From Levilactobacillus brevis (GTDB lineage: Bacteria > Bacillota > Bacilli > Lactobacillales > Lactobacillaceae): 64,000 nt of DNA. The stretch spans positions 1,178,001-1,242,000 of the forward strand of contig CP032931.1 in assembly GCA_003666485.1 (NCBI GenBank), written 5' to 3'. The translations under genes and the position numbers were made by a program. Under the pieces are notes generated by a model. That model was not told the origin of the DNA. It made no database searches and saw only the letters and a list, made by a program, of their open reading frames with translations. Shown piece by piece: positions 34,700 through 42,732 of this stretch (its first letter is position 1; each line of letters begins with the position of its first letter).

Positions 34700-34749
34700 A
34701 GCGCGCTGTACAGGTAGCTCGGATAACGACCCTGGACACGCGCTTTTTT
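34700..34749 (+). terminator. Terminator inside the BCCT leader (candidate attenuator)
   Basis: AGCGCG(c)TGT pairs with ACACGCGCT, with AGG/CCT inside, then TTTTTT. It lies between the promoter and the coding start, so it should stop transcription unless overridden. An upstream GCTTT/AAAGC hairpin lies near 34660-34682. Confidence 0.65.
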
Positions 34750-34818
34750 CGTACAATCTAATTGAAGTACCATCCGCTGGGAGCTTGGCTCGCAGGAAAC
34801 AAATGAGGAGGATTATTT

Positions 34819-36432
34819 ATTTTAGCGCGTAAAAATATTGATAAGTTAGTATTCGTACCAACCATCGTTTTATTTATACTCGCGTCATTGCTATTTATTT
34901 TAGGCGGTGGCCAGTTACAGGCCACGCTCAGTTCATTATTGAACTGGATTGATACTCGCATGTCATGGGCCTATTTGATGGTGTACGTCGTCAACTTTTT
35001 ATTTTTTATGTATCTGGCATTCGGTAAGTTTGGTAAGGTAAAGTTAGGTGACCCCGAGGACAAACCCCACTACAGCAACTTTCAGTGGGGGAGCATGGTC
35101 TTTGCAACGGCCATCGATGCCAGCATTTTGATGCTGTCCATCGTGGATCCATTGCGTTATCTGCAACACCCCGCGTTTGGCTTCAAGCCATTTTCTAGCA
35201 ACGCATACGGGGCGGCCCACATGTTGGGACAGTTCAACTGGGGGCCCATGGCCTGGATGATGTTTGCGCCCGCGACGATTGCGATTGCTTACGTGCTCTA
35301 CGTGAAGCACGCCAAGGTCCAACGTGTCAGTGCCGCCATCACCAGCCTGCAAGGCGATAGTAAGGGCAAGGTGATTGCCCGCCACGTCGTTGACTTCCTG
35401 GTCGTCTTTGGCATCATGGGCGGAATTGGCTCATCTGTTGGGATGGAAATTCCGATTATTTCTAAAGTGCTGAGCCGGCTTACGGGTGTGCAAGATAACT
35501 TGATGCTAAAAATCGAGCTCTTCATTGTCCTATTTATTTTATTTGCGGTCACGGTTTTCCACGGGTTAAACGGGGGAATCAACCGCCTGAGTTCCGCCCA
35601 CATTTGGACGGCGCTGGGATTGTTAGCCATTATTTTAATTATTGGACCAACGATTTATATTTTAAATTCTGAAACGAATAGTTTAGGGTTGATGGCCCAG
35701 AAATTCATTTCGATGTCGACCAACACCTTGCCTAATGGTGGGGACAGTACCGCGCAGCAGGAAACTATTTTCTACTGGGGCTGGTGGTTGTCCTACATGC
35801 CGGTCATGGGATTGTTTATCGCCCGTATCTCTAAGGGGCGGACGATTCGTCAGGTCTTAGTCGGGATGTTAACGTATGGGGCATTAGGTTGCATGAGCTT
35901 TTACGCTATCTTCGGGGGTTACTCCCTGTGGCTCCAACGGACTGGCGCAGTCAACTTGGTCCACATCTTAAATACCCAAGGACAAGCTGCCGTAGTTGCC
36001 ACGGTGATTGCGACGCTGCCATTTAAGATGATCATTCTGGCCTTGTACTGTATCTCTTGCTTTATCTTCTTGGCCACGACGATTTCGTCGTCCGCCTTCA
36101 TCGTGTCGTCCTTTACAAGTCTGCACTTGGATGACGGCCAAGAACCAAGTCGCTGGAACCGGATGATCTGGGTGGTCGTCTTCATCATCTTCTCCTTTGG
36201 AATCGTGATGGTCGGCGGCTTCAAGACCGTGCAAACCGTCTCGACGATTGCCGGTTTCCCATTGATGTTTGTCTGCATCTTATTGTTGCATTCCATCTGG
36301 CACATGCTGGCGGCCAAACCCAAGCCAGCACCGGTGGTCGTACCGCAACCCGTTGTGGTGCGCCGCATTACCGTCGAATTACCACGGGCTGTCCGTGGAC
36401 CAATGATCTTGTCACCGGACCACGCAAACTAA
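34819..36432 (+). CDS. BCCT-family betaine/carnitine/choline transporter, probable AUU start
   Basis: A carrier of about 537 residues with twelve hydrophobic segments. The BCCT signature is in IFYWGWWLSYMPVMGLFIAR, the Trp-rich TM8 region. The N-terminal glycine motif of the family (MGIG-like) reads FATAIDASILMLSIVDPL here, so coupling may differ. The frame is open from 34807. AGGAGG at 34806-34811 has no ATG, GTG or TTG at suitable distance; ATT at 34819 is seven bases on and gives (M)LARKNIDKLVFVPTI, a normal BCCT start. The first TTG at 34888 would remove half of TM1. Substrates are likely quaternary amines. Confidence 0.87.
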   Translation: MLARKNIDKLVFVPTIVLFILASLLFILGGGQLQATLSSLLNWIDTRMSWAYLMVYVVNFLFFMYLAFGKFGKVKLGDPEDKPHYSNFQWGSMVFATAIDASILMLSIVDPLRYLQHPAFGFKPFSSNAYGAAHMLGQFNWGPMAWMMFAPATIAIAYVLYVKHAKVQRVSAAITSLQGDSKGKVIARHVVDFLVVFGIMGGIGSSVGMEIPIISKVLSRLTGVQDNLMLKIELFIVLFILFAVTVFHGLNGGINRLSSAHIWTALGLLAIILIIGPTIYILNSETNSLGLMAQKFISMSTNTLPNGGDSTAQQETIFYWGWWLSYMPVMGLFIARISKGRTIRQVLVGMLTYGALGCMSFYAIFGGYSLWLQRTGAVNLVHILNTQGQAAVVATVIATLPFKMIILALYCISCFIFLATTISSSAFIVSSFTSLHLDDGQEPSRWNRMIWVVVFIIFSFGIVMVGGFKTVQTVSTIAGFPLMFVCILLLHSIWHMLAAKPKPAPVVVPQPVVVRRITVELPRAVRGPMILSPDHAN

Positions 36433-36447
36433 TTAACTGAAATTGAC

Positions 36448-36480
36448 TGAGGCTGGGACCGCGTGTCCTGGCCTTTTTTA
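36448..36480 (+). terminator. Terminator of the BCCT gene
   Basis: AGGCTGGGAC-cgcg-GTCCTGGCCT-like stem followed by TTTTT. The gap from here to 36695 shows nothing else I can name. Confidence 0.75.
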
Positions 36481-36695
36481 CTAGATTAGTTGTTAAATTG
36501 AGTCTAGCAATGGTTTCTGAAGAATCTCTGCTGGAGAATCTTGGCAGAAAAAAGGTAAGAAAGAGCTATTTGAATAAGCTAAACAGCGATTGTCCTGACC
36601 ACATACATCAAAAACCAAAAGATTAACCCCCAGTTCCGCCGCCAAATATGATACAATGAGGGCCGAATCATCCATTGGAGGGAATTAAATTAATT

Positions 36696-37154
36696 ATGGC
36701 AGATGAAAGTAATGATCCGCTGTTTTTCCGACGTATTTTGATTACGATCGATGAGGATGACCGGCCATCGACCACTCGGGCATTCCGGTTTGCGATGACC
36801 CAGGCGAAGGATTACGGCGCGCACCTGGGAATCGCTTCCGTCTTGGAAAGCAATGACATCAGTATTTATGAATCACTGATGCCGGATAAGCTCAATGAAA
36901 AGCGCGACCATTTGCGCCAGGTCGTTCAGGACTACGCGAAGCGTGCGGAGGCCTTTGGCGTCGAACAAGTGCGGCCCATCATCGCTGAGGGCGGGGACGT
37001 GGACGACGTGATCTTGCAAAAGATCGTGCCTGACTTCCAGCCCGACTTGATCGTATGTGGCGCCGACGTTGACTTTGCCAGCCACGGTAAGCCCGGTGCT
37101 ATTGGCTTGCGGTTGACTAAGAAGGCTGATGTTTCGGTGATCGTGATTCGCTAG
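36696..37154 (+). CDS. Universal stress protein (UspA family)
   Basis: A 152-residue cytoplasmic USP-fold protein. The start FFRRILITIDEDDRPSTTRAF is the usual first strand with its nucleotide-contacting Asp; the VEQVRPIIAEGGDVDDVILQ segment and LIVCGADVDF follow. The ATP-binding loop GxxGxxxG(S/T) is only partly kept (ASHGKPGAIGLRL), so it may bind nucleotide weakly or not at all. The ATG is preceded by GGAGGGA at a rather long distance. Confidence 0.9.
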   Translation: MADESNDPLFFRRILITIDEDDRPSTTRAFRFAMTQAKDYGAHLGIASVLESNDISIYESLMPDKLNEKRDHLRQVVQDYAKRAEAFGVEQVRPIIAEGGDVDDVILQKIVPDFQPDLIVCGADVDFASHGKPGAIGLRLTKKADVSVIVIR

Positions 37155-37168
37155 AATAGTCAAAGATG

Positions 37169-37201
37169 AGATTGGTGCCTACAAGGACCAATCTTTTTTT
37201 A
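37169..37201 (+). terminator. Terminator of the uspA-like gene
   Basis: AGATTGGT-gcctacaagg-ACCAATCT followed by TTTTTTT. Confidence 0.9.
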
Positions 37202-37325
37202 CCAACAAAATGTCGCAAAAAAGGCGCCTGGGCAGTTGGGCCCCAGACGTCAGTCGATGTCATACGTCACAGTGGACGTGGTATAATTAAAGCATTCTAG
37301 TCAGTCATTAGAGGGGGAAATGCGC

Positions 37326-38003
37326 ATGCCCACGTCTAAAATTCAAGGATTTCTATTCGACCTGCACGGGGTCATTGCCGATTCCTGGCAGTATCATTTG
37401 GCCTCCTGGCAAGCCATTGCTGCGGAGCTACACATTCCATGGACCGCAGCCTTAGCGGAGGTGTTGCCGGGGATGAGCCGGTTGGGGTCGTTACAAACGA
37501 TTCTGGCCTCGGCCAATCGTCAGGGCGAGTTCACTGCAACACAAATGCAAGCCATCACCGACCACGAAAACGACCTATACCGCCAATACGTCGCGGCCAT
37601 GACCCCGGCCAATCGCTTGCCCGGCGTCACCGCCTTTTTAGACGAGTTGGTGGCTGCGGGTTATCCCATGGCCTTAGCGTCGGCCTCGACCAATGCGCCA
37701 GCGGAGATTGCGCGTCTCCAACTAACCGATTATTTTACCCACATCGTGGCCGCCGGCAGCCTGAAAGCCAGTAAACCGGCCCCCGACGTATATCTGGCGG
37801 CCGCCAAGCTTTTACACTTGGCGCCGACCCATTGCGTAGCGTTGGAGGACACCGTGACCGGCGTACAATCCGCCAAGACAGCGGGGTGCCTGACTGTGGC
37901 CATCAACGTTGATCCGCTACCCGGTGCCGATGCGCAGTTATCCAGCACGCGCGAGCTCAGTCTGCCAGCCGTGTTGCGGGCACTCGGTCAGCCAGACGCT
38001 TAA
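37326..38003 (+). CDS. HAD-superfamily protein, beta-phosphoglucomutase-like, with altered DxD motif
   Basis: A 225-residue protein with full likeness to beta-phosphoglucomutase: cap region MSRLGSLQTILASANRQGEF, motif 2 ALASASTNAP, motif 3 Lys in SLKASKPAPDVYL and motif 4 CVALEDTVTGVQSAK. Motif 1 reads FLFDLHGVIADS: the nucleophile Asp is kept, but the second Asp, the general acid/base of mutases, is His (codon CAC at 37365-37367). It could be a phosphatase with changed chemistry or a weakened enzyme. GAGGGGG at 37311 fits the ATG at 37326. Its last 47 bases overlap the convergent DUF488 gene. Confidence 0.85.
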   Translation: MPTSKIQGFLFDLHGVIADSWQYHLASWQAIAAELHIPWTAALAEVLPGMSRLGSLQTILASANRQGEFTATQMQAITDHENDLYRQYVAAMTPANRLPGVTAFLDELVAAGYPMALASASTNAPAEIARLQLTDYFTHIVAAGSLKASKPAPDVYLAAAKLLHLAPTHCVALEDTVTGVQSAKTAGCLTVAINVDPLPGADAQLSSTRELSLPAVLRALGQPDA

Positions 38004-38349
38004 GGACCAGTTCCTTTAAGATGACGGCTTGGTTGTGGGTCTCATCCTTGGCGCCATAGAGGAAAATAACGTCTTGCGTTGCCAGTTGCGTTGCGACCAG
38101 GTCTAAGAAGTCCGGTAGGGCCGCATTGGCTGCGAGTTCCGCTAAGTATTTTTCCTTGAAGGCGGGGAACTTTTCCGGCTCGTGATTGAACCATTTCCGT
38201 AGTTCAGTCGATGGGCCCATTTCTTTTTCCCAGGACGCCAATTGGGCGTTGACCTTAGAAATACCGCGGGGCCACAAGCGGTCGACCAACACACGATAAC
38301 CGTCTAGATCTGCGGGTTTTGTATAAATTCGTTCAAGTTTAATTGCCAT
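37957..38349 (-). CDS. DUF488-family protein
   Basis: A 130-residue protein matching DUF488: IKLERIYTKPADLDGYRVLV, then DRLWPRGISK (residues 26-35), LRKWFNHEPEKFPAFKEKY and VIFLYGAKDETHNQAVILKE. The family's biochemical role is unknown. Its end overlaps the HAD gene by 47 bases on the opposite strand. It starts about 55 bases from the divergent DNA glycosylase gene. Confidence 0.9.
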   Translation of the reverse strand: MAIKLERIYTKPADLDGYRVLVDRLWPRGISKVNAQLASWEKEMGPSTELRKWFNHEPEKFPAFKEKYLAELAANAALPDFLDLVATQLATQDVIFLYGAKDETHNQAVILKELVLKRLADRVPATRLAD

Positions 38350-38404
38350 ATTGACCATCTCCATGGGTCAATTCTACCATAGTGAAAGGGAAGCGAGAAA
38401 AACC

Positions 38405-39034
38405 ATGACTACCGCGTTAGCTGAATTCTTTACCGGCCGCCCCACGGCCCAGATTGCCCAGGACTTGTTGGGCCACGAATTGATCTACCAGACCCCAGCG
38501 GGCACCATGAGCGGATGGATTGTTGAGGCCGAGGCCTATCTAGGGGAGCAGGATACCGCGGCTCACGCCTTCAACGGTCGCTACACGGCGGCCAATGCGG
38601 CCCTGTATGATGCGCCCGGGACGATTTACATTTACATCCTACGCGGGTACTACATGTTGGACGTGGCGACCCAAGCGGCGGGCACCCCACAAGGAATCCT
38701 GATTCGGGGAATCGAACCCCATCAGGGCCTGGACCTCATGCAACAGCACCGGGCCAAGCCTGTGCCGGATATCACCAATGGCCCGGGTAAATTAACGGCG
38801 GCGTTGGGCCTGCAATCGAAGGACCTGAACCGTACGATGCTGGGCGCACAGAACCTGACGATCACAGAACAAGTCACGCGTCAGCCCAAGGAAATTGCGG
38901 CCACATCGCGGGTCGGCGTCAGTGCCGGTAGCTGGCAGGAACGCCCACTACGCTACATTGTGGCTGGTAATCCGTTTGTCTCCGGCAGTCGCAAGCGCGA
39001 TTGGGACCGGGAACAGCATGGCTGGCGGGAGTAG
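38405..39034 (+). CDS. 3-methyladenine DNA glycosylase (AAG/MPG type)
   Basis: A 209-residue enzyme that excises alkylated purines in base excision repair. It has AQDLLGHELIY, GWIVEAEAYLGEQDTAAHAFNG with the catalytic Glu (VEAEAY), IYIYILRGYYMLDVAT and GPGKLTAALGL. C-terminal RYIVAGNPFVSG matches the family end. ATG at 38405 is the first Met that gives a family-like start. The gene is divergent from DUF488. Confidence 0.93.
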   Translation: MTTALAEFFTGRPTAQIAQDLLGHELIYQTPAGTMSGWIVEAEAYLGEQDTAAHAFNGRYTAANAALYDAPGTIYIYILRGYYMLDVATQAAGTPQGILIRGIEPHQGLDLMQQHRAKPVPDITNGPGKLTAALGLQSKDLNRTMLGAQNLTITEQVTRQPKEIAATSRVGVSAGSWQERPLRYIVAGNPFVSGSRKRDWDREQHGWRE

Positions 39035-39037
39035 GCG

Positions 39038-39169
39038 ATGTACGATTTGTGGTCAGATCCTAAATTTAACGATTATGATTATTCTGAAATACTTAACGAG
39101 GAGTTTCAGGACCTGGGGTACAATCCGCGTGAAGTACCACCAGTGGGAAAGGAAAAGAATGATGGGTGA
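39038..39169 (+). CDS. Possible 43-residue acidic protein
   Basis: A short frame three bases after the glycosylase stop, with GGGAGTAGG upstream. It encodes MYDLWSDPKFNDYDYSEILN followed by an acidic tail ending GKEKNDG. The neighbouring 39,170-39,340 bases hold no other gene that I can support. Confidence 0.35.
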   Translation: MYDLWSDPKFNDYDYSEILNEEFQDLGYNPREVPPVGKEKNDG

Positions 39170-39340
39170 TGTTCATCAAGGGCCTAAAAGCAGACGTCAA
39201 GCGAACAGTTCATTTCGTTCGTGTTGCGTCTGTTTTGGGGATAATATTGCCAAGCCAGCAGAAAGACAGAAACCAGCTAGGCTTGCGCATCATTTACTGC
39301 TATAATAGGCCCATAATATTTTAAGGGATGGCACAAATTC

Positions 39341-40189
39341 ATGAACATTGATATCTTTATTGAAACGCGAAAACGACTTCATCTGTCCCAAGACCAATTG
39401 GCGCAAGGCATCTGTACCCAAGCGACACTGAGTAAATTCGAACGAAACGGCAAGGTGCCGTCACTCAAGATTCTCCTGCAGCTGTGCGACCGTCTCGAAT
39501 TGACGTTAAATGACCTCTTCCCGCTGAATCATGATGAGGATTCGGTGCGTTCTCAAGCGCTGGAACAAGCGGAATTTCAGCTGTTGGTGGGCGAATACGA
39601 CCAGGCCCAGGCCAGTCTCGATAAGCTGGGCGACCCCGCCAACGGCACGCTCAACTTTCAAATGCGCTATTACTTCATCCGCGGCTACATCACGGCGTTG
39701 AACGGCGGCGCGATTGCCGATGCGCTTTACGACTTTTCACAGATTCTGAACCGCTTCGATGAGGGCCACCACTCCATGTATTCGCTGTTAGCCTACACGG
39801 GGATGGGCGTGGCGTACAACCAGGATGGCGACCACATCCGGGCGGAATTTTACTTCAACAAGGTGGCTGGTGAAATCCACAACCTGACGTTCAAGAACAG
39901 CCACAGCATTTGGCGGTCACTGAACATTATTTACTACACCGGTCAGTTCTACGGGCAAACGGGGGATCTGCAGGCCAGCGACAAGCTGTTGAATTACGGC
40001 GTAGACGTGTGTGCCCGTTACCACGTGACGTATTACCTGGCAAAGATTCTCTACCAGCGGGCTCGCAATGCGCAGCAACAGGCTGGTGACCCGGCAAAGA
40101 TCAAGCAGGACCTGCAAGATGCCGCGGCCTTTGCCCGGTTGAACAGCAATGAAAAATTATTAAAGCAGATTGCGGCATTTCCGCAGTAA
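39341..40189 (+). CDS. Rgg/GadR-like transcriptional regulator (XRE HTH with TPR-like domain)
   Basis: A 282-residue regulator. Residues 4-62 are an XRE helix-turn-helix (LSQDQLAQGICTQATLSKFE, then VPSLKILLQLCDRL), and residues 75-280 are helical TPR-like repeats with alternating Tyr/Ala (LLAYTGMGVAYNQDGDHIRA), as in RRNPP peptide-responsive regulators. Its stop codon is supplied by the left end of the IS66 element: without the insertion the frame would run CCG CAA GAC TAA, one residue longer. So the insertion changed only the last codons. Confidence 0.82.
   Translation: MNIDIFIETRKRLHLSQDQLAQGICTQATLSKFERNGKVPSLKILLQLCDRLELTLNDLFPLNHDEDSVRSQALEQAEFQLLVGEYDQAQASLDKLGDPANGTLNFQMRYYFIRGYITALNGGAIADALYDFSQILNRFDEGHHSMYSLLAYTGMGVAYNQDGDHIRAEFYFNKVAGEIHNLTFKNSHSIWRSLNIIYYTGQFYGQTGDLQASDKLLNYGVDVCARYHVTYYLAKILYQRARNAQQQAGDPAKIKQDLQDAAAFARLNSNEKLLKQIAAFPQ
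40178..40185. repeat. Target-site duplication, left copy
   Basis: TTTCCGCA directly precedes the element and is repeated exactly at 42483-42490. Eight bases is the usual IS66 duplication. Confidence 0.92.
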
Positions 40190-40270
40190 GCACCTAATAA
40201 CTGACCGTCTATGATTGGCGGCCGCAAAACGATATGATTACCTCATCAAATAAATTGGTGAGGTTTTGTT

Positions 40271-40453
40271 ATGGATAAACCAGATATCGTACAAGTTAAA
40301 GTGCCGCGTCAGGCTGCTGGAACAACGCCAGTTGTTCCCAGCCGGGCAGTTCAACTCAAAGTAGGCAAGAACAAGTCAGTTATCATCTACAATAAGGCTA
40401 ATGGCTACATCGTTGATGCCCTCTTAAAGGCGGTGTTTAGCGATGCTCATTGA
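40271..40453 (+). CDS. tnpA: IS66 accessory protein, TnpA-like (short form)
   Basis: A 60-residue protein in the first position of the IS66 gene set. It is basic and starts MDKPDIVQVKVPRQAAGTTP. It is shorter than the typical TnpA with helix-turn-helix, so the assignment rests on position. It overlaps tnpB by 11 bases. Confidence 0.7.
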   Translation: MDKPDIVQVKVPRQAAGTTPVVPSRAVQLKVGKNKSVIIYNKANGYIVDALLKAVFSDAH

Positions 40454-40811
40454 TCCAAACAAGGTTGGACAAGTCTATATTGTTTGTGGCAAGACTGACC
40501 TCCGTCGTGGAATTGATGGCTTAGCTGGTGTTGTTCAGGAACAGTTTGATCTTGATCCATATAATCAGGCGCTCTACTTATTTTGCGGTACCAGAAAGGA
40601 CCGTTTCAAGGCCCTTTACTGGGATGGTGATGGCTTTCTATTGTTATACAAACGGCTAGAAAATGGCCGGCTTCAATGGCCAACAAATCAGGATGCCGTG
40701 CGAAAGCTGAATTATAAGCAGTTCTCGCGTCTTCTCAGTGGTTGGTCGCTTGACGCGACCGTTCATAAAATTAGGCCACCTAGACGTGAAAGCTTGACCA
40801 CGGAAAGATAG
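40443..40811 (+). CDS. tnpB: IS66 accessory protein TnpB
   Basis: A 122-residue IS66 Orf2-family protein: VYIVCGKTDLRRGIDGLAG (residues 9-27), LYLFCGTRKDRFKALYWDGD and FLLLYKRLENGRLQWP are diagnostic. It is needed for IS66 transposition though its biochemical role is unclear. It is not related to the Cas12-like TnpB of IS200/IS605. Confidence 0.96.
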   Translation: MLIDPNKVGQVYIVCGKTDLRRGIDGLAGVVQEQFDLDPYNQALYLFCGTRKDRFKALYWDGDGFLLLYKRLENGRLQWPTNQDAVRKLNYKQFSRLLSGWSLDATVHKIRPPRRESLTTER

Positions 40812-40876
40812 CTGTTTATCTGGGAATGACTATGGTAAACTCAAAAATAACTAATACAGAATGAGTGGGATAGCCA

Positions 40877-42391
40877 ATGACACCAGAGCAAGAACAAATC
40901 GCTAAGTTGACTCGAAAGGTTGAAGAGCAGGCTGAGATTATTGATTACCTAACCAAGAAATTGTATGGTAAAAAATCAGAACAAGTCGATGCCAATCAGC
41001 TATCGCTTTTGGAAGAAGATGACGGTGTTTTTACCGAGCCAGAGCAAACTGGCCAAGAAAACCAAACGAATCAAGTACAGTCAGCGAAAAAGCGTAAAAA
41101 GACACGGCAAGAAGTCTTAAGTCCAGATCTGCCGGTCAAAAGGACGGTCGTTGATGTCGCAACTAAGCAGTGTCCACACGGACACCGCTTAGTTTTCGTG
41201 GGTGAAAAATTTGTTCGAGAGCAACTCCACTACCAACCAGCGAAGTTGTATCGTGAGGAAATTTATACACCCACATATAAGTGTGTCGACTGTGAAGCCA
41301 TTGATGGGCTTGCGCACCTTGTCCAAGGGTTAGTTCCAAAGCCGGTAATTCCTCACAGTTTGGGTTCCGCTTCAGTCATCGCGGAAATGCTTCATCAAAA
41401 GTTTGAGCAAGGCGTCCCCTTGTCTCGTCAACTAAAGGAATGGCAAAGAATGGGCGTTCAGCTTTCTGAGGCAACTTCGGCAAACTGGGTCATTAAGTCT
41501 GGAGAAATCATGGAGCCGTTGTACAACTTAATTCGTGAACGACTAGTTGAACAACCCTACCTTCAGGGCGACGAAACGCCGATGCAGGTGCTCAGAGAAC
41601 CCGGAAAGGCGGCCACATCCAAGTCTTACATGTGGGTGATGCGGTCGGTCAGAAAATCATCTAAGCAAGCCGTTCTGTACGCTTATGGTGATACACGATC
41701 TGGCGCATTTGCCGAAAACCTCTATCGAGGTTTTACGGGGGTACTTCAATGTGACGGCTATGCTGGTTATAACGGACTAGATGAAGCAGTCATACGAGTT
41801 GGTTGCTTTGCCCACCTCCGTCGGAAGTTCTACGAAGCAGCATTCGTCAACGGAAAGATAATTATGAGTCGTCCACTCAAGCTATTAGACGAAATGTTTG
41901 CGCTAGAAAAAGAATGGAAACAATGGTCGCCTCACTCACGACGACGGCAGCGACGGCGACACCTGCTTAAGTTGGTGAGAAAGTTTTGGTCATGGATTGA
42001 TCAAGCAGACGAATTACCAAAAAGTCGGCTGGGTAAAGCCATCACTTACGCACGGAACCAACGAGTAGCGTTAAACCGAGTTCTCAACTATGGAGCGGTA
42101 GATTTCAGCAATAACGCCTCCGAGCGAAACATGAAGAGCTTTGTGATTGGTCGAAAAAATTGGCTTTTTAGTACTAGTCCTGCCGGAGCTAAGGCTACGG
42201 CAATTTGGATGACGCTAATTGAATCCGCTAAGGCTAATGGCATCAACCCACGCGACTACGTGACTTACTTATTAAATGAAATGCCACAACTCCCAGATTT
42301 TGCGAAAAAAGAAGATCTGGAAGCTTATTTACCATGGAATTATCAATCGAAGCTTGATAGTGACGAAGAACTCAATGTCATAGCCGCTTAA
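40877..42391 (+). CDS. tnpC: IS66 DDE transposase TnpC
   Basis: A 504-residue transposase. After an N-terminal coiled coil (EQIAKLTRKVEEQAEIIDYL) come a zinc-binding module (CPHGHR and YKCVDCEA) and the DDE core: first Asp in YLQGDETPMQVL, second in VLQCDGYAGYN, Glu in NNASERNMKSF. All catalytic residues are present and the frame is unbroken. Confidence 0.97.
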   Translation: MTPEQEQIAKLTRKVEEQAEIIDYLTKKLYGKKSEQVDANQLSLLEEDDGVFTEPEQTGQENQTNQVQSAKKRKKTRQEVLSPDLPVKRTVVDVATKQCPHGHRLVFVGEKFVREQLHYQPAKLYREEIYTPTYKCVDCEAIDGLAHLVQGLVPKPVIPHSLGSASVIAEMLHQKFEQGVPLSRQLKEWQRMGVQLSEATSANWVIKSGEIMEPLYNLIRERLVEQPYLQGDETPMQVLREPGKAATSKSYMWVMRSVRKSSKQAVLYAYGDTRSGAFAENLYRGFTGVLQCDGYAGYNGLDEAVIRVGCFAHLRRKFYEAAFVNGKIIMSRPLKLLDEMFALEKEWKQWSPHSRRRQRRRHLLKLVRKFWSWIDQADELPKSRLGKAITYARNQRVALNRVLNYGAVDFSNNASERNMKSFVIGRKNWLFSTSPAGAKATAIWMTLIESAKANGINPRDYVTYLLNEMPQLPDFAKKEDLEAYLPWNYQSKLDSDEELNVIAA

Positions 42392-42482
42392 GGCATGGAA
42401 GAGATGGCCCGTCCTCAAAAAACGAGGACGGGCCATCTCTTTTTAAATTATATTTCAATACGGTCAGTTATTAGGTGCTTAC

Positions 42483-42490
42483 TTTCCGCA
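42483..42490. repeat. Target-site duplication, right copy
   Basis: TTTCCGCA, identical to 40178-40185, directly follows the right IS end. Confidence 0.92.
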
Positions 42491-42495
42491 AGACT

Positions 42496-42545
42496 AAAAA
42501 CTCAGTTCTGGCAGGTTGCCGGTACTGAGTTTTTTCAGGTATTGG
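42496..42545 (+). terminator. Original terminator of the Rgg-like gene, displaced by the IS
   Basis: AAAAACTCAGT pairs with ACTGAGTTTTTT, with CTGGCA/TGCCGG-like inner bases. Removing the IS would place it about five bases after the regulator's original stop codon. Confidence 0.8.
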
Positions 42546-42687
42546 GGGATTTCTAAAGAAAAGGTTAAGAAGCGGATTGAAGGGGTCACAAAATTGATTC
42601 TATTTCGTTAGTAATAGTATAGGACCTAAGCGCGGCACCAGTCTGTGATTTTTGCGACGCCAGAGGATTGCGGCCATTCTGTGGCCC

Positions 42688-42732
42688 GACGCCCACCGGA
42701 TGCCGACCCATATTTGACGACCGGTAGGCGGT
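42688..42732 (-). repeat. Family A repeat, end fragment (A7)
   Basis: GACGCCCACCGG then GACCCATATTTGACGACC and GGTAGGCGG match the right end of minus-oriented family A copies. It abuts the menG stop codon. Confidence 0.6.

Larger units (their letters stand above)
40186..42482 (+). mobile_element. Complete IS66-family insertion sequence (2,297 bp)
   Basis: Perfect 23-bp inverted ends lie at 40186-40208 and 42460-42482 (GTAAGCACCTAATAACTGAC.. and complement). Inside are three intact genes in IS66 order, a 60-residue TnpA-like, TnpB and the DDE transposase TnpC. An exact 8-bp target duplication flanks it. All parts being intact suggests recent insertion and possible activity. Confidence 0.97.

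Noticed and set aside
36493..36675. 60-codon frame on the minus strand before the uspA-like gene.
   Set aside because: No ribosome site, no conserved features, and it overlaps the uspA promoter region.
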